Source: Methylobacterium sp. J-026 (GTDB taxonomy: Bacteria > Pseudomonadota > Alphaproteobacteria > Rhizobiales > Beijerinckiaceae). Taken from it: 42,542 nucleotides of DNA. Shown one piece after another: positions 26,837-36,067 of this stretch; positions within the stretch are counted from its first letter, which is position 1, and every line of letters starts with the position of its first letter. The position numbers were made by a program, and so were the translations under genes. The stretch spans positions 1 to 42,542 of the forward strand of contig NZ_JAKSYC010000166.1 of the NCBI RefSeq assembly GCF_022829585.1. The letters run 5' to 3'. Below the pieces are notes generated by a model. That model was not told where the DNA came from, did not search any database, and saw nothing but the letters and a program-made list of their open reading frames with translations.

Positions 26837-28630
26837 TCACACCCGCAGCACGATGAAGCGGAGCACGAGGATCGCGAGCAACAGGCCGAAGAGGCCGCCG
26901 TGGGACCAAGCGAGGTAGCAGGCGAGACCGCCGGCGAGGACGAGCGCCGGCAGGCCGATCCGCAGCCTGCCGAGGATCGCGAGGGTCGGATCGGGGGCCG
27001 TATCGTGAAGACCCGGCACCGTCCGCGTCGGGTTGGGCGGAAAGGGTTTCCCGCTCACGATGAAAGCGGCGATCTCGGGCCAGTGCGCCTCCCCGATCCC
27101 GGCCCCGTGTCCGCCCAGGAGGTAGCGGTACTCGGTGAGGGCCGGCCGCAGCCCGGCATCCCGGAAGCCGTCGAAGCCCGCGCCCCCGAGATCGAATGCG
27201 CGGATCCACTCGACACTCTTCGGCAGCAGGGCGACCACCCAATCGTCGGCCGCCACAATATTCTGGCAGGCCGTGATGCGTCCATTATTGAGCATCTGCG
27301 CCCACGGGTAGTCGCGGCGCACGACGCTGCCGGCAAACAGGACGTGCCTGAAGTGGATCGCCGGATAGTCGGTCAGCGCCCGCGCGGCAAGGTACGTGCC
27401 GTTCGAGTGCCCGACATAGTGAAAGTCAGAGACCGGGTACTGCGCGAAGGCCGTCACGTACTGATCGGCGAACCACTCGACCTTCTCGCGCCGGATCCAC
27501 GGCAGCACGAACGGCAGCATCGCGAAGTAGCCGTAGCTGGGCGTCCAGCTCCGGAAGATCGTGACCCCCGTGTCGGTCAGCCCGCCGTGCTTGCGGACCT
27601 TCTCGGCGATCCGGTGCGTCCAGAAGCCGTCGTCGCGGATGCCGTGGATCACGAACACCGTGTTGCCGACATCGAAATCGACGGCGTCGATCTCATCGAC
27701 GAGCAGGGCCGGATCGAGGGCGGCCTTCGCCAAGGTGGGGCGCGTGGCCGTCAGGGCCGTTTGGACCAGATGCCCGCGCCGGAGGGCGGCCGGATCGCCC
27801 GTGAGCGTGATCGCCTGTGCATGGTCGGTGTCGGGCAACTCGATCAGGAAGTAGTCCTGCTGGGTCGGACCGGCGGCGGCCGCCGTGTAGCCGGTCTGCT
27901 GAAAGGCCCATTTGCTGCCGTCGACCGCGAGGTCGACCTGATCGACCGGCGAGATCAGGTCGTCCTGCGTGCCGAGCATCTGGATGAGGATCGGGCGGTC
28001 CTTGTCGACGAGGTGGCGCGGCGGGTTCCGGCGATAGGCGAGCCAGTGAAGCCGGGTCTGCGCCATGAACGGCGCGCCGAGCCGGAAATCGAAGGCGGTC
28101 GGGGTCCAGCCTCGGTCCGGAGCCGGTACGTGCCCGAAGAGGCCGACGAGGTTGAACAGGATGCTGTAATACCAGCTCATCCGCTCGGAGATCTTCCAGC
28201 CGCGGTTGAAGGCTGCGAGCATGACGATGCGCTCGACCTTGTAGGCCCAGTCGCGCGGCCTCTGATGGCCAAGATCGCGCTCCTGCCGGAAGTTGCTGGG
28301 CCAGCCGGCCGCGACCAGGAACAGGCGCCGTGCCAGCGTGGCGCCGACGCTGTGGCCGACGAGGACGATCCGGTCGGGCTCGCGCAGGCGCACCTGCTCG
28401 TCGATGCCGTCGAGCAGGAGGCCGATGATCGCGCCGGCCCGTGCCCCGGAGAGCCAGCTCCCATGGGGAAGGTCCGGGGCGAAGATCTGTGTATCCGGTC
28501 CGTAGGCGATCCGGGCCGCGGCGATGACGTCGCGCAGACGGTGCGCCGAACTTCCGAGACCGTGAACCACAACCACGAGGGTCCGAGCGGCCGGCGCAGC
28601 GCGCGCTGGATTCGCGGCAGTCTGGCTCAT
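26837..28630 (-). CDS. tandem double alpha/beta-hydrolase with C-terminal membrane helices
   Basis: A 597-residue protein built from two alpha/beta-hydrolase units. Unit 1 (about 15-280) has VVHGLGSS, nucleophile elbow GHSVGA (Ser94), acidic GTQDDLISP (Asp223/224) and His270 in DTDHAQ. Unit 2 (about 323-525) has FVIHGIRDD, elbow GHSNGT (Ser409), AADDWVV (Asp462/463) and His508 or His516. Both units therefore seem to keep a Ser-Asp-His triad. Two hydrophobic helices (about 556-573 and 579-596) would anchor the C-terminus in the membrane. No signal peptide is present, so the catalytic part is probably cytoplasmic. Esterase or lipase activity is likely; the substrate is unknown. It is monocistronic. 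Confidence 0.82.
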   Translation of the reverse strand: MSQTAANPARAAPAARTLVVVVHGLGSSAHRLRDVIAAARIAYGPDTQIFAPDLPHGSWLSGARAGAIIGLLLDGIDEQVRLREPDRIVLVGHSVGATLARRLFLVAAGWPSNFRQERDLGHQRPRDWAYKVERIVMLAAFNRGWKISERMSWYYSILFNLVGLFGHVPAPDRGWTPTAFDFRLGAPFMAQTRLHWLAYRRNPPRHLVDKDRPILIQMLGTQDDLISPVDQVDLAVDGSKWAFQQTGYTAAAAGPTQQDYFLIELPDTDHAQAITLTGDPAALRRGHLVQTALTATRPTLAKAALDPALLVDEIDAVDFDVGNTVFVIHGIRDDGFWTHRIAEKVRKHGGLTDTGVTIFRSWTPSYGYFAMLPFVLPWIRREKVEWFADQYVTAFAQYPVSDFHYVGHSNGTYLAARALTDYPAIHFRHVLFAGSVVRRDYPWAQMLNNGRITACQNIVAADDWVVALLPKSVEWIRAFDLGGAGFDGFRDAGLRPALTEYRYLLGGHGAGIGEAHWPEIAAFIVSGKPFPPNPTRTVPGLHDTAPDPTLAILGRLRIGLPALVLAGGLACYLAWSHGGLFGLLLAILVLRFIVLRV

Positions 28631-28804
28631 GGCGGCGCCCGTCCGTTCGGTTTCGGGTGTTTTAACTTCCCGTCGCGGCCTCGTAAATTGATTTCACGGA
28701 ACAGACATCTTTTTTGGTGAGGCGCTGGCCCGTATCCATGCGCCAGATAGAAGGTATCTGGAGCGCAATCGGCCGTATTCCGCCGGGATAGAGTGCGGGA
28801 TTCC

Positions 28805-29824
28805 CTATCCGACGGTCCCCGCAAGGCCCCAGGCCCGCGCCAGCAACGTGTAGGATTCCCGCCGCGCCGCCTGGTCGGGAATCGCCGAGACGATCATCAG
28901 CGCGTCCGCTTGGGTGTGCTCGACCAGCTCCGCAAGTCGCGCCCGCAGGGTCTCGGGGCCGCCCACGTGCAGCTTGTCACGGCCGCGCTCGATTTGGGCC
29001 CGCTCGGCCTCGGAATATGGATAGGCCAGCGCCTCAGCGAGGCTCGGCAGCGGCCGGTATTCCCCCCGCTCCCGTCGGAGCGTCGACAGGCGGGCGCTCG
29101 CGGCCAGCCGCTCGGCCTCGGCATCGGTGGCGGCACAGATCGCCGCCACGGTCAGGATGGCGTGCGGCCGGGCGCCGAGCCGCGTCGGCCGGAACAGGCG
29201 GCGATAGGCGAGCATCGGCGCCTCGGCGGGCATCCCGGAGAAGTGCTGCGCGAAGCCGAAGCCGCAGCCGATCTCGCCGGCGAGCTGGGCGCTGTAGTCG
29301 GAGGAGCCGAGCAGGAAGAGCGGCGGCAGCCTCACATCCGCCGGGCTCGCCGTGATCCGGGCGAACGGGTGCCCCTCCGGAAAGCCCGCGTCCCAGAACA
29401 GCAGCTCCTGCAGGCGGTCGAGGAAGTCGTCGTTGCCGCCCTCCCCCGGCGCCTCCCGGCGGCGCAGCGCCCGGGCGGTGAGGCCGTCGGTGCCCGGCGC
29501 GCGCCCGAGGCCGAGATCGATCCGGCCGGGAAACAGCGCCTCCAGCACCCGGAAGCGCTCGGCCACCATCAGCGGCGCGTGGTTCGGCAGCATGATCCCG
29601 CCCGAGCCGACCCGGAGATGGCGGGTCGCGGCGGCGATCTGGCCGATCATGATCTCGGGGGCCGGGCTCGCCACGTTGGGCAGCGCATGGTGCTCGGCGA
29701 GCCAGTAGCGGGTGTAGCCCAGCCCATCGACGTGCCGGGCGAGCGCCAGGGTGTCGTGCAGCGCCTGCGCCGGGGTCGAATCGGCGCTGACGAAGGAGAG
29801 GTCGAGGACGGAGAGCGGGGTCAT
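28805..29824 (-). CDS. LLM-class flavin-dependent oxidoreductase
   Basis: A 339-residue luciferase-like monooxygenase with the family pattern LDLSFV, LGYTRYWLAEHHALPN, ASPAPEIMIG, IRVGSGG-type strand (LRVGSGGIMLPNHAPLMVAE) and RIDLGLGRAPGTD. This subgroup resembles E. coli YhbW and MsnO8-type proteins and would use reduced FMN; the substrate is unknown. The ATG at 29824 is chosen because family similarity begins there (MTPLSVLDLS), although the frame is open to 30082, across the neighbouring toxin gene. Confidence 0.9.
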   Translation of the reverse strand: MTPLSVLDLSFVSADSTPAQALHDTLALARHVDGLGYTRYWLAEHHALPNVASPAPEIMIGQIAAATRHLRVGSGGIMLPNHAPLMVAERFRVLEALFPGRIDLGLGRAPGTDGLTARALRRREAPGEGGNDDFLDRLQELLFWDAGFPEGHPFARITASPADVRLPPLFLLGSSDYSAQLAGEIGCGFGFAQHFSGMPAEAPMLAYRRLFRPTRLGARPHAILTVAAICAATDAEAERLAASARLSTLRRERGEYRPLPSLAEALAYPYSEAERAQIERGRDKLHVGGPETLRARLAELVEHTQADALMIVSAIPDQAARRESYTLLARAWGLAGTVG

Positions 29825-29870
29825 GCCGAGAGAGATGGGGGTGCGGGCCGGGCGGTGCGAGGGCGCTGCG

Positions 29871-30212
29871 TTACGAGGACGGCCCACGCGGTTCGTCCCC
29901 TGTCCCATCCCCGTAGAACGCCGCGACGTCACGTCCGCCGTAGAAGACATTGAAGATGCGCACGGCTCCGCGCTCCACACGGTATGTGATGACCGCAGAC
30001 CGCTCGAATGACACCGTCCGCAGGCCTTCCAGGAGATCGTCGCGGGGCCGGCCCGCATGCGGCGCGTCACCGATGCGATCACACCGGTCCTTGATCCGCT
30101 GCGTAAAACGCCGCGCCGTCACGATGTCCTGGCTCCGATGCAGGATCGTTCGAAAGATATCGGCGAGGTCGGTTCGCGCCTGCGGGCGGAACACCACCGG
30201 CAGTCTACGCAC
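29871..30212 (-). CDS. ParE/RelE-family toxin
   Basis: A 113-residue protein with the RelE/ParE fold pattern: FRPQARTDLADIFRTIL, then HAGRPRDDL, SFERSAVITYRV and VRIFNVFYGGRDV near the C-terminus. ParE toxins inhibit gyrase and RelE relatives cleave mRNA; the sequence looks closer to ParE. Its start overlaps the upstream antitoxin gene by eight bases, the usual arrangement for such pairs. A polar tail of about 15 residues follows the domain. Confidence 0.88.
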   Translation of the reverse strand: MRRLPVVFRPQARTDLADIFRTILHRSQDIVTARRFTQRIKDRCDRIGDAPHAGRPRDDLLEGLRTVSFERSAVITYRVERGAVRIFNVFYGGRDVAAFYGDGTGDEPRGPSS

Positions 30213-30483
30213 GACGGAAGTCGCGCTCTGCTTCGGCGAACACCCTCTCGAGATCCTCCTGAACCTCGTCGATGCTCAGATCGGGCCGCGGATCGTCCAA
30301 TGATCTCCGGATGCGGGCGCGGATGGCATCGAGCCGTTCGGCATCCTCCCGGCGCTGGCGCTGCAGGGCGTGCACGGCCTCGTCGAGGAGCGCGTCCACG
30401 GAGGCGTACTCGCCGGCCTCGACGCTCGCGCGCACGGCGCGGAGCGTGTCCGGCGCCAGGGTAATGCTGATCGTCTCGCCCAT
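30205..30483 (-). CDS. ParD/RHH-type antitoxin
   Basis: A 92-residue protein with an N-terminal ribbon-helix-helix (ETISITLAPDTLRAVRASVEAGEYASVDALLDEAV, about 3-37). An acidic, helical C-terminal arm (about 45-92) would wrap the toxin. It lies immediately upstream of the ParE-type gene and overlaps it, so the pair should be an autoregulated operon. The divergent aatA gene begins 169 bp away. Confidence 0.88.
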   Translation of the reverse strand: MGETISITLAPDTLRAVRASVEAGEYASVDALLDEAVHALQRQRREDAERLDAIRARIRRSLDDPRPDLSIDEVQEDLERVFAEAERDFRRA

Positions 30484-30591
30484 CGGCAGGGCCTCGCGTT
30501 CCGTCCCGAGTCTCGACCATGGTAGCAGAGAACGCGGGTCCGCGCGCCGCCCCGGCGTCCCGTGCTTGCCGGCTCAGCGTCCCCGGCCTAG

Positions 30592-31854
<1,263 letters not shown>

Positions 31855-31883
31855 GCCCCGGGGGCTCCTAAGCGGCTGGCTGC

Positions 31884-32318
31884 TCACGGCAGCGGGTCGC
31901 TCCAGGGATCGAGGAGCGGCGCGCGCGCGGCGACGAAGTCCGCGGTGTTGCGCGTGACCAGCGTCAGTCCTGATACCAGCGCGGTCGCGGCGATGAGCAG
32001 ATCGGGCTGAGAGAACGTATGCCCGCTCCGCCGGCCTTCATCGACGAGGAACCGCCAGCGCACCATCACATCCTCGTCGATCGGCAGGACGCGCGGTCCG
32101 AACATCGGGCGGAGCTGCCGGTTCAGCCAGTCGGTCAGCTCCGTGCGGCGGGGGCCGTCGGCCAGCCGCTCGATGCCGAACCGCAACTCGGCGAAGGTTA
32201 CGACGCTCACGTACAACGCTTCGAGCGGCTGCGCGGTAATGAACGCGACAACGCGCTGCTCCGGTCGAGGGCGGCGCAGCTCTGACAGGATATTGGTGTC
32301 GAGCAGCCAGCGCGTCAC
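31884..32318 (-). CDS. VapC-type PIN-domain toxin
   Basis: A 144-residue PIN-domain ribonuclease. The acidic active-site residues are visible: Asp in LLDTNILSEL, Glu in FAELRFGIERL, Asp in SQPDLLIAATAL and the late Asn/Asp in TRNTADF. It starts with GTG at 32318, which overlaps the antitoxin stop as GTGA; the in-frame stretch upstream belongs to other reading frames. Such toxins usually cleave RNA and are held by the partner antitoxin. Confidence 0.9.
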   Translation of the reverse strand: MTRWLLDTNILSELRRPRPEQRVVAFITAQPLEALYVSVVTFAELRFGIERLADGPRRTELTDWLNRQLRPMFGPRVLPIDEDVMVRWRFLVDEGRRSGHTFSQPDLLIAATALVSGLTLVTRNTADFVAARAPLLDPWSDPLP

Positions 32319-32602
32319 AGATCGACGTCGCGGACGGACATCATGACCGGTTCGGGCTCGAGATCGACATCGCGATGGGGCGATGCCTGCAGGACATCGA
32401 CCAGCGCCTTTCCTGTCGCCGTCGCGGTGAGGCGGCGGAACTCCTCGGCGGAGATCACCACGACAGTGTTTTGACCGTCGACGGTCACGTGCTGCGGACC
32501 ATCGCTGCGCACGCGGCGAACCAGTTCGGTGAAACGGGCGCTGGCATCCTTCAGACGCCACGGCCCGGATGGCTCGGCAGGGCGCACCGCAGGATCGGAC
32601 AT
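32315..32602 (-). CDS. Phd/YefM-family antitoxin
   Basis: A 95-residue protein with the Phd/YefM pattern: LKDASARFTELVRRV, then QHVTVDGQNTVVVISAEEFRRL (about 17-60). A C-terminal toxin-binding tail is rich in Asp, Pro and Met. It precedes the PIN toxin with a four-base overlap (GTGA). The longer open frame to 33019 is antisense to the next gene and is not used. Confidence 0.88.
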   Translation of the reverse strand: MSDPAVRPAEPSGPWRLKDASARFTELVRRVRSDGPQHVTVDGQNTVVVISAEEFRRLTATATGKALVDVLQASPHRDVDLEPEPVMMSVRDVDL

Positions 32603-32759
32603 GGGGGAGAAGATACCGGCGCAGCCGGGGCCCGTAAAGGCGATCGCGGCGCGCCCTTCGATGGGCCGAGCCGTTCGGAGAGACCCTGGTGCGGCATTTC
32701 CCGACGGGCGTATATCGGTCCTCACCAAGGCACCCCTCTCGTCCCGTCGGAGCCATTCC

Positions 32760-33602
32760 ATGCCCACCATCGCGGTGATCGCCCCCGGCGCCATGGGCAG
32801 CGCCGTCGGGGCCCGGCTTGTCCAGCACGGCGCCCGCGTCCTGACCGCCCTCGACGGGCGCGGGGCCGCGAGCCGGGCCCGGGCCGAGGCCGCCGGGATG
32901 GTCCACGCGGCGGATGCCGACCTCGCCGCCGCCGACCTCGTGCTCTCCATCGTGCCCCCCGCCGACGCGGAGGCGCTGGCCCGGCGCCTCGCGCCCGCCC
33001 TGGCGGCCGCCCCACGCAAGCCGGTCTACATCGACGCCAACGCCGTCAGCCCGGATACGGTCGGCCGCATCGCCGGGATCGTCGCCGCCACCGGCGCGCC
33101 GTTCCTCGACGGGGCGATCCTGGGCCTGCCGCCGCAGCCCGGCACCAAGGGGCCGCGCGTCTACGTCTCGGGCGCCGACACCGCCCCGGCCCTGGTCCTG
33201 CGCGATCTGGGCCTCGACCTGCGCGTCTGCCCCGGGGATGTCGGCGCCGCCTCCAGCCTGAAGATGAGCTATGCCGGCCTCAACAAGGGCCTGACCGCGC
33301 TCGCCGCGATCATGATCCTGGCCGCCGAGCGCGCCGGGGCCGGCCCGGCCCTCCTGGCCGAACTCGCCGAGAACGAGCCGGCGCTGCTGGCCCGCTTCGC
33401 CAAGGGCCTGCCCGACATGGCGCCGAAGGCCTACCGCTGGGCGCCCGAGATGGCGGAGATCGCCGACTTCCTCGGTGCGGACGCGGCCGGCCGGCAGGTC
33501 TTCACCGGCTATGCCGGCCTCTACCGGCACCTCGCCGCACAGGCCGGCGAGGCCGACATCGCGGCCCTGATGCGCTTCGCCGCGGCCGCCGTGACGCGCT
33601 GA
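32760..33602 (+). CDS. NAD(P)-binding beta-hydroxyacid dehydrogenase-like protein (DUF1932)
   Basis: A 280-residue protein. The N-terminal Rossmann domain has IAVIAPGAMGSAVG (Gly10, Met12, Gly13) and the phosphogluconate/hydroxyisobutyrate-type strands (ADLVLSIVPP, YIDANAVSP). The helical C-terminal domain with KMSYAGLNKGLTAL matches DUF1932. This is a 6-phosphogluconate-dehydrogenase-like family; the substrate is unknown. The ATG at 32760 directly precedes the first beta strand. It could in principle act as a tartronate-semialdehyde-type reductase, but it lies far from garLD and nothing in the sequence supports that specifically. Confidence 0.87.
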   Translation: MPTIAVIAPGAMGSAVGARLVQHGARVLTALDGRGAASRARAEAAGMVHAADADLAAADLVLSIVPPADAEALARRLAPALAAAPRKPVYIDANAVSPDTVGRIAGIVAATGAPFLDGAILGLPPQPGTKGPRVYVSGADTAPALVLRDLGLDLRVCPGDVGAASSLKMSYAGLNKGLTALAAIMILAAERAGAGPALLAELAENEPALLARFAKGLPDMAPKAYRWAPEMAEIADFLGADAAGRQVFTGYAGLYRHLAAQAGEADIAALMRFAAAAVTR

Positions 33603-34013
33603 TCGCCGCGGGGGCGCCGAAACGATCCCGCCTCTGTTGCCGGCTCGGCTGTCAGCCTCTACACGGGCTGTCCCCGGCCGCCGATGCGCCTGAAGGTTTC
33701 GCGAGCCCGCTCGGGCCTGCATGGCAGCGGGGTCGGTAGTGACGGGGCGGTCCGGACCAGTTCTCTGGGCCGTTCCTGTGAGGCTCAGTGGGCCGAGTCG
33801 CTGCAGGAGTGTCGGGAGCGCGGGGAACAGGAACCGCGGGTTCGGCGCAAGGCCCACATCGCTTCCCCCGTTCGACACCCGGCAGCGCGGACCTGACCCG
33901 TTCCGGGACGGGCGCGCCCGGGGCGATTGCGGCTTCGTTCACGCTCCGGGGCGATGATGCCACGAGGCCGGGGATCCGGTCCGGCGTAACCGCGTTCTTT
34001 CGGGCCTGAGATC
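33603..34013 (+). other. 411-bp gene-free region
   Basis: The gap between the dehydrogenase and a small membrane-anchored protein. Several overlapping short frames exist on both strands, but they have Arg/Gly/Pro-rich composition and no ribosome-binding sites. I see no gene, repeat or clear hairpin here. Confidence 0.4.
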
Positions 34014-34367
34014 ATGCGAGCCCTGCTCACCGGCGGCATCAAGGCGATCCTGGCGGTCGCCGCGCTGTCCACCGCCGCCCATTGGACCCTGCGCGTGCAG
34101 AGGGAGGCCGCGCTCCCCGTTGCGGCTACCGCCGCGTCCGAGCCGGCCGTGACGGGATCGATCGAGCCCCGTCGGGTCGAGCGTCCGCTCGCCGCCGCGG
34201 GCGCCCCGCCCGCCCCGGTGGTGCCGGCGGCGGGGATCGGTCCGGTCTCGGGTCTCGACCAGACGCACCTCGCCACCCTGATCGCCGGCGCGACGCCGTC
34301 GAAGCCGAAGCTAGCCAAGGCGGCGACCCGGACCGCGTCGGCCGAGAAGGTCGCGGCCAAGCGCTGA
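34014..34367 (+). CDS. small membrane-anchored or exported hypothetical protein
   Basis: A 117-residue protein with one N-terminal hydrophobic helix (about 6-24, GGIKAILAVAALSTAAHWTL). The remaining region is low-complexity Ala/Pro/Lys with a TGSIEPRR segment and a basic end (PKLAKAATRTASAEKVAAKR). No domain is recognised. It is probably a signal-anchored periplasmic protein. It precedes the EamA transporter by 110 bp on the same strand. Confidence 0.55.
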   Translation: MRALLTGGIKAILAVAALSTAAHWTLRVQREAALPVAATAASEPAVTGSIEPRRVERPLAAAGAPPAPVVPAAGIGPVSGLDQTHLATLIAGATPSKPKLAKAATRTASAEKVAAKR

Positions 34368-34477
34368 GCCGGCCGCCTGCCGACCGTGCCGCCTGCATGG
34401 TTCCCCTGCAAGCCGGCCGATACCGGAGCGGGCGCGCGCGTGGCAGGAGTATCGGCCTCCAGCGAGGTTGAGCCGAG

Positions 34478-35431
34478 ATGCGCACGCGGGTCGCGACGTC
34501 CGTTACCGATGACATCGCCCCCGCGCGCCCCGCCCCCGACGCGGATCTCGCCGGCCGCCGGAGGCTCGTCGGCATCGCGCTGATGTGCGGGGCGGTCGCC
34601 TTCTTCGCGAGTCTCGACGCCTGCGGCAAGACGCTGGCCCGGGCCGGGGTCGACCCGCTGGTCACCACCTTCATGCGCTACGCGGCGAGCGTCGCCATGA
34701 TCTCGCTGTTCATCAACCCGGTGCGCACCCCCGCCGTGGTGAAGAGCCGGCGGCTGCCGCTGCAGATCATCCGCTCGCTGCTGCTCTTCGCCTCCACGGC
34801 CCTGAACTTCCTGGCCCTGCGCTACCTGCAGATGGCCGAGACGATCTCGATCCAGTTCGCCGCGCCGCTGACGGTGGCTCTGCTCGCCGGGCCGCTGCTG
34901 GGCGAATGGTCCTCCCGGGCGCGGATGGCGGCGATCGGCGTCGGCTTCCTCGGCGTGCTAGTGATCGTGCGCCCGGGGGTCGGCGGGATGCACCCGGCCG
35001 CGCTCCTATGCGTGGCCAACGTGGTCGTCTACGCCTTCTACGCGATCATCACGCGCAAGCTCGCGGCCTACGATTCCACCGCCACGACCATGTTCTACAC
35101 CGGGCTCGCGGGCCTCGGCCTGATGGCCCCGCTCCTGCCGTGGATCTGGTCGAGCCCGGCCAGCCTGACCCAGTGGGCGCTGCTGCTCGGGGTCGCCCTG
35201 TTCGGGACGCTGGGCCACTGGCTGCTGGTGTTGGCCCATGCCCGGGCGCCGGCCAACGTGCTGGCGCCGTTCATCTACACGCAGCTGCTCTGGTCCGTGA
35301 CCTTCGGCTTCCTGCTGTTCGGCGACCTGCCGAGCCGCTGGACCGTGGCGGGCGCCATGATCGTGGTCGGGTCCGGCCTGTATCTCCTGGCGCAAGAAAC
35401 CATCCGCCGGGAGGCGCGGCCGGCCGCCTGA
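34478..35431 (+). CDS. EamA/DMT-family transporter
   Basis: A 317-residue inner-membrane protein. After a polar N-terminus of about 30 residues there are roughly ten hydrophobic helices in two homologous EamA halves (for example GIALMCGAVAFFASLDACGK, ALNFLALRYLQMAE and later NVLAPFIYTQLLWSVTFGFL). It fits the drug/metabolite exporter superfamily (RhaT/YdcZ-like EamA subgroup). The substrate is unknown. The stop is 20 bp from the end of the convergent small exported gene. Confidence 0.92.
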   Translation: MRTRVATSVTDDIAPARPAPDADLAGRRRLVGIALMCGAVAFFASLDACGKTLARAGVDPLVTTFMRYAASVAMISLFINPVRTPAVVKSRRLPLQIIRSLLLFASTALNFLALRYLQMAETISIQFAAPLTVALLAGPLLGEWSSRARMAAIGVGFLGVLVIVRPGVGGMHPAALLCVANVVVYAFYAIITRKLAAYDSTATTMFYTGLAGLGLMAPLLPWIWSSPASLTQWALLLGVALFGTLGHWLLVLAHARAPANVLAPFIYTQLLWSVTFGFLLFGDLPSRWTVAGAMIVVGSGLYLLAQETIRREARPAA

Positions 35432-35451
35432 GGCGACCGGCCGGGATCAGC

Positions 35452-35733
35452 TCAGCGACCAAGGCGCTCCTGGCGGTCCATCCGATCCTCGCGGCGCTCT
35501 TCGCGGCGATCCTCGCGGGCGCGGCGGGCCGGATCCGGATCGGTGCCGAGCACGCCGCCGACGGTGCCGGTGGCCGCGCCCATGGCACCGCCGACGACCC
35601 CGCCCACCGGGCCGGCCGCGGCCGCACCGTCCTCGGCGCCGCGCTGGGCGCCGCGGGCCGTGCCCTGGGCCTGCGCGGCACCCGCGAAGACCAGCGGCGC
35701 CAGGGCGAGGGTCGTGATCAGAAGCTTCTTCAT
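35452..35733 (-). CDS. small exported Gly-rich protein with charged tail
   Basis: A 93-residue protein. It has a clear signal peptide (MKKLLITTLALAPLVFAGAA, cleavage near AQA), a Gly/Ala-rich middle with glycine-zipper-like spacing (GGVVGGAMGAATGTVGGVLG) and a highly charged C-terminus of REDRREERREDRMDRQER type. Glycine zippers often mediate membrane association. The start at 35733 is set by the signal peptide; the open frame continues upstream without sense. Function unknown. Confidence 0.72.
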   Translation of the reverse strand: MKKLLITTLALAPLVFAGAAQAQGTARGAQRGAEDGAAAAGPVGGVVGGAMGAATGTVGGVLGTDPDPARRAREDRREERREDRMDRQERLGR

Positions 35734-36067
35734 GGGGGTTTCTCCGGTCTTCCTCTGGGACGGCTCCGCGCCGCCTCGGGCGCGGAGGATGTCCGGGTCA
35801 ACGGCCCAGGCGCTGAAAGGTCTCATCCGCGCTCGCATTCGCGTGATCGGCCCTGCCGCTGGCCTCGGGCCGGGGCGGCTGATAGAGAACGCGTCATGCC
35901 CGCTTCGTGCGCCCCGCGCGGCCCCGGCCGCCCGATTCGAATTACCGGCCCGGCCTCCGCCTGAGGGCCCGCTTCGGCGCGGCCGCGCGGAGGTCCGGGA
36001 TCCTCCTGCCGCCTGACCCGAACCTGCCGGCCGTCCGCCGCCGGCCCGACCGCCGATGCGAGATCCG
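35734..36067. other. 334-bp divergent intergenic region upstream of ileS
   Basis: Contains the promoters of ileS (rightwards) and the small Gly-rich gene (leftwards). No T-box-like structure is seen; T-boxes would be unexpected in this group. No further gene. Confidence 0.4.

Noticed and set aside
33652..33963. A 103-codon minus-strand frame between the dehydrogenase and the small anchored protein
   Set aside because: It is Pro/Arg/Gly-rich, without a ribosome-binding site or similarity, and is one of several overlapping frames in the same GC-rich gap.
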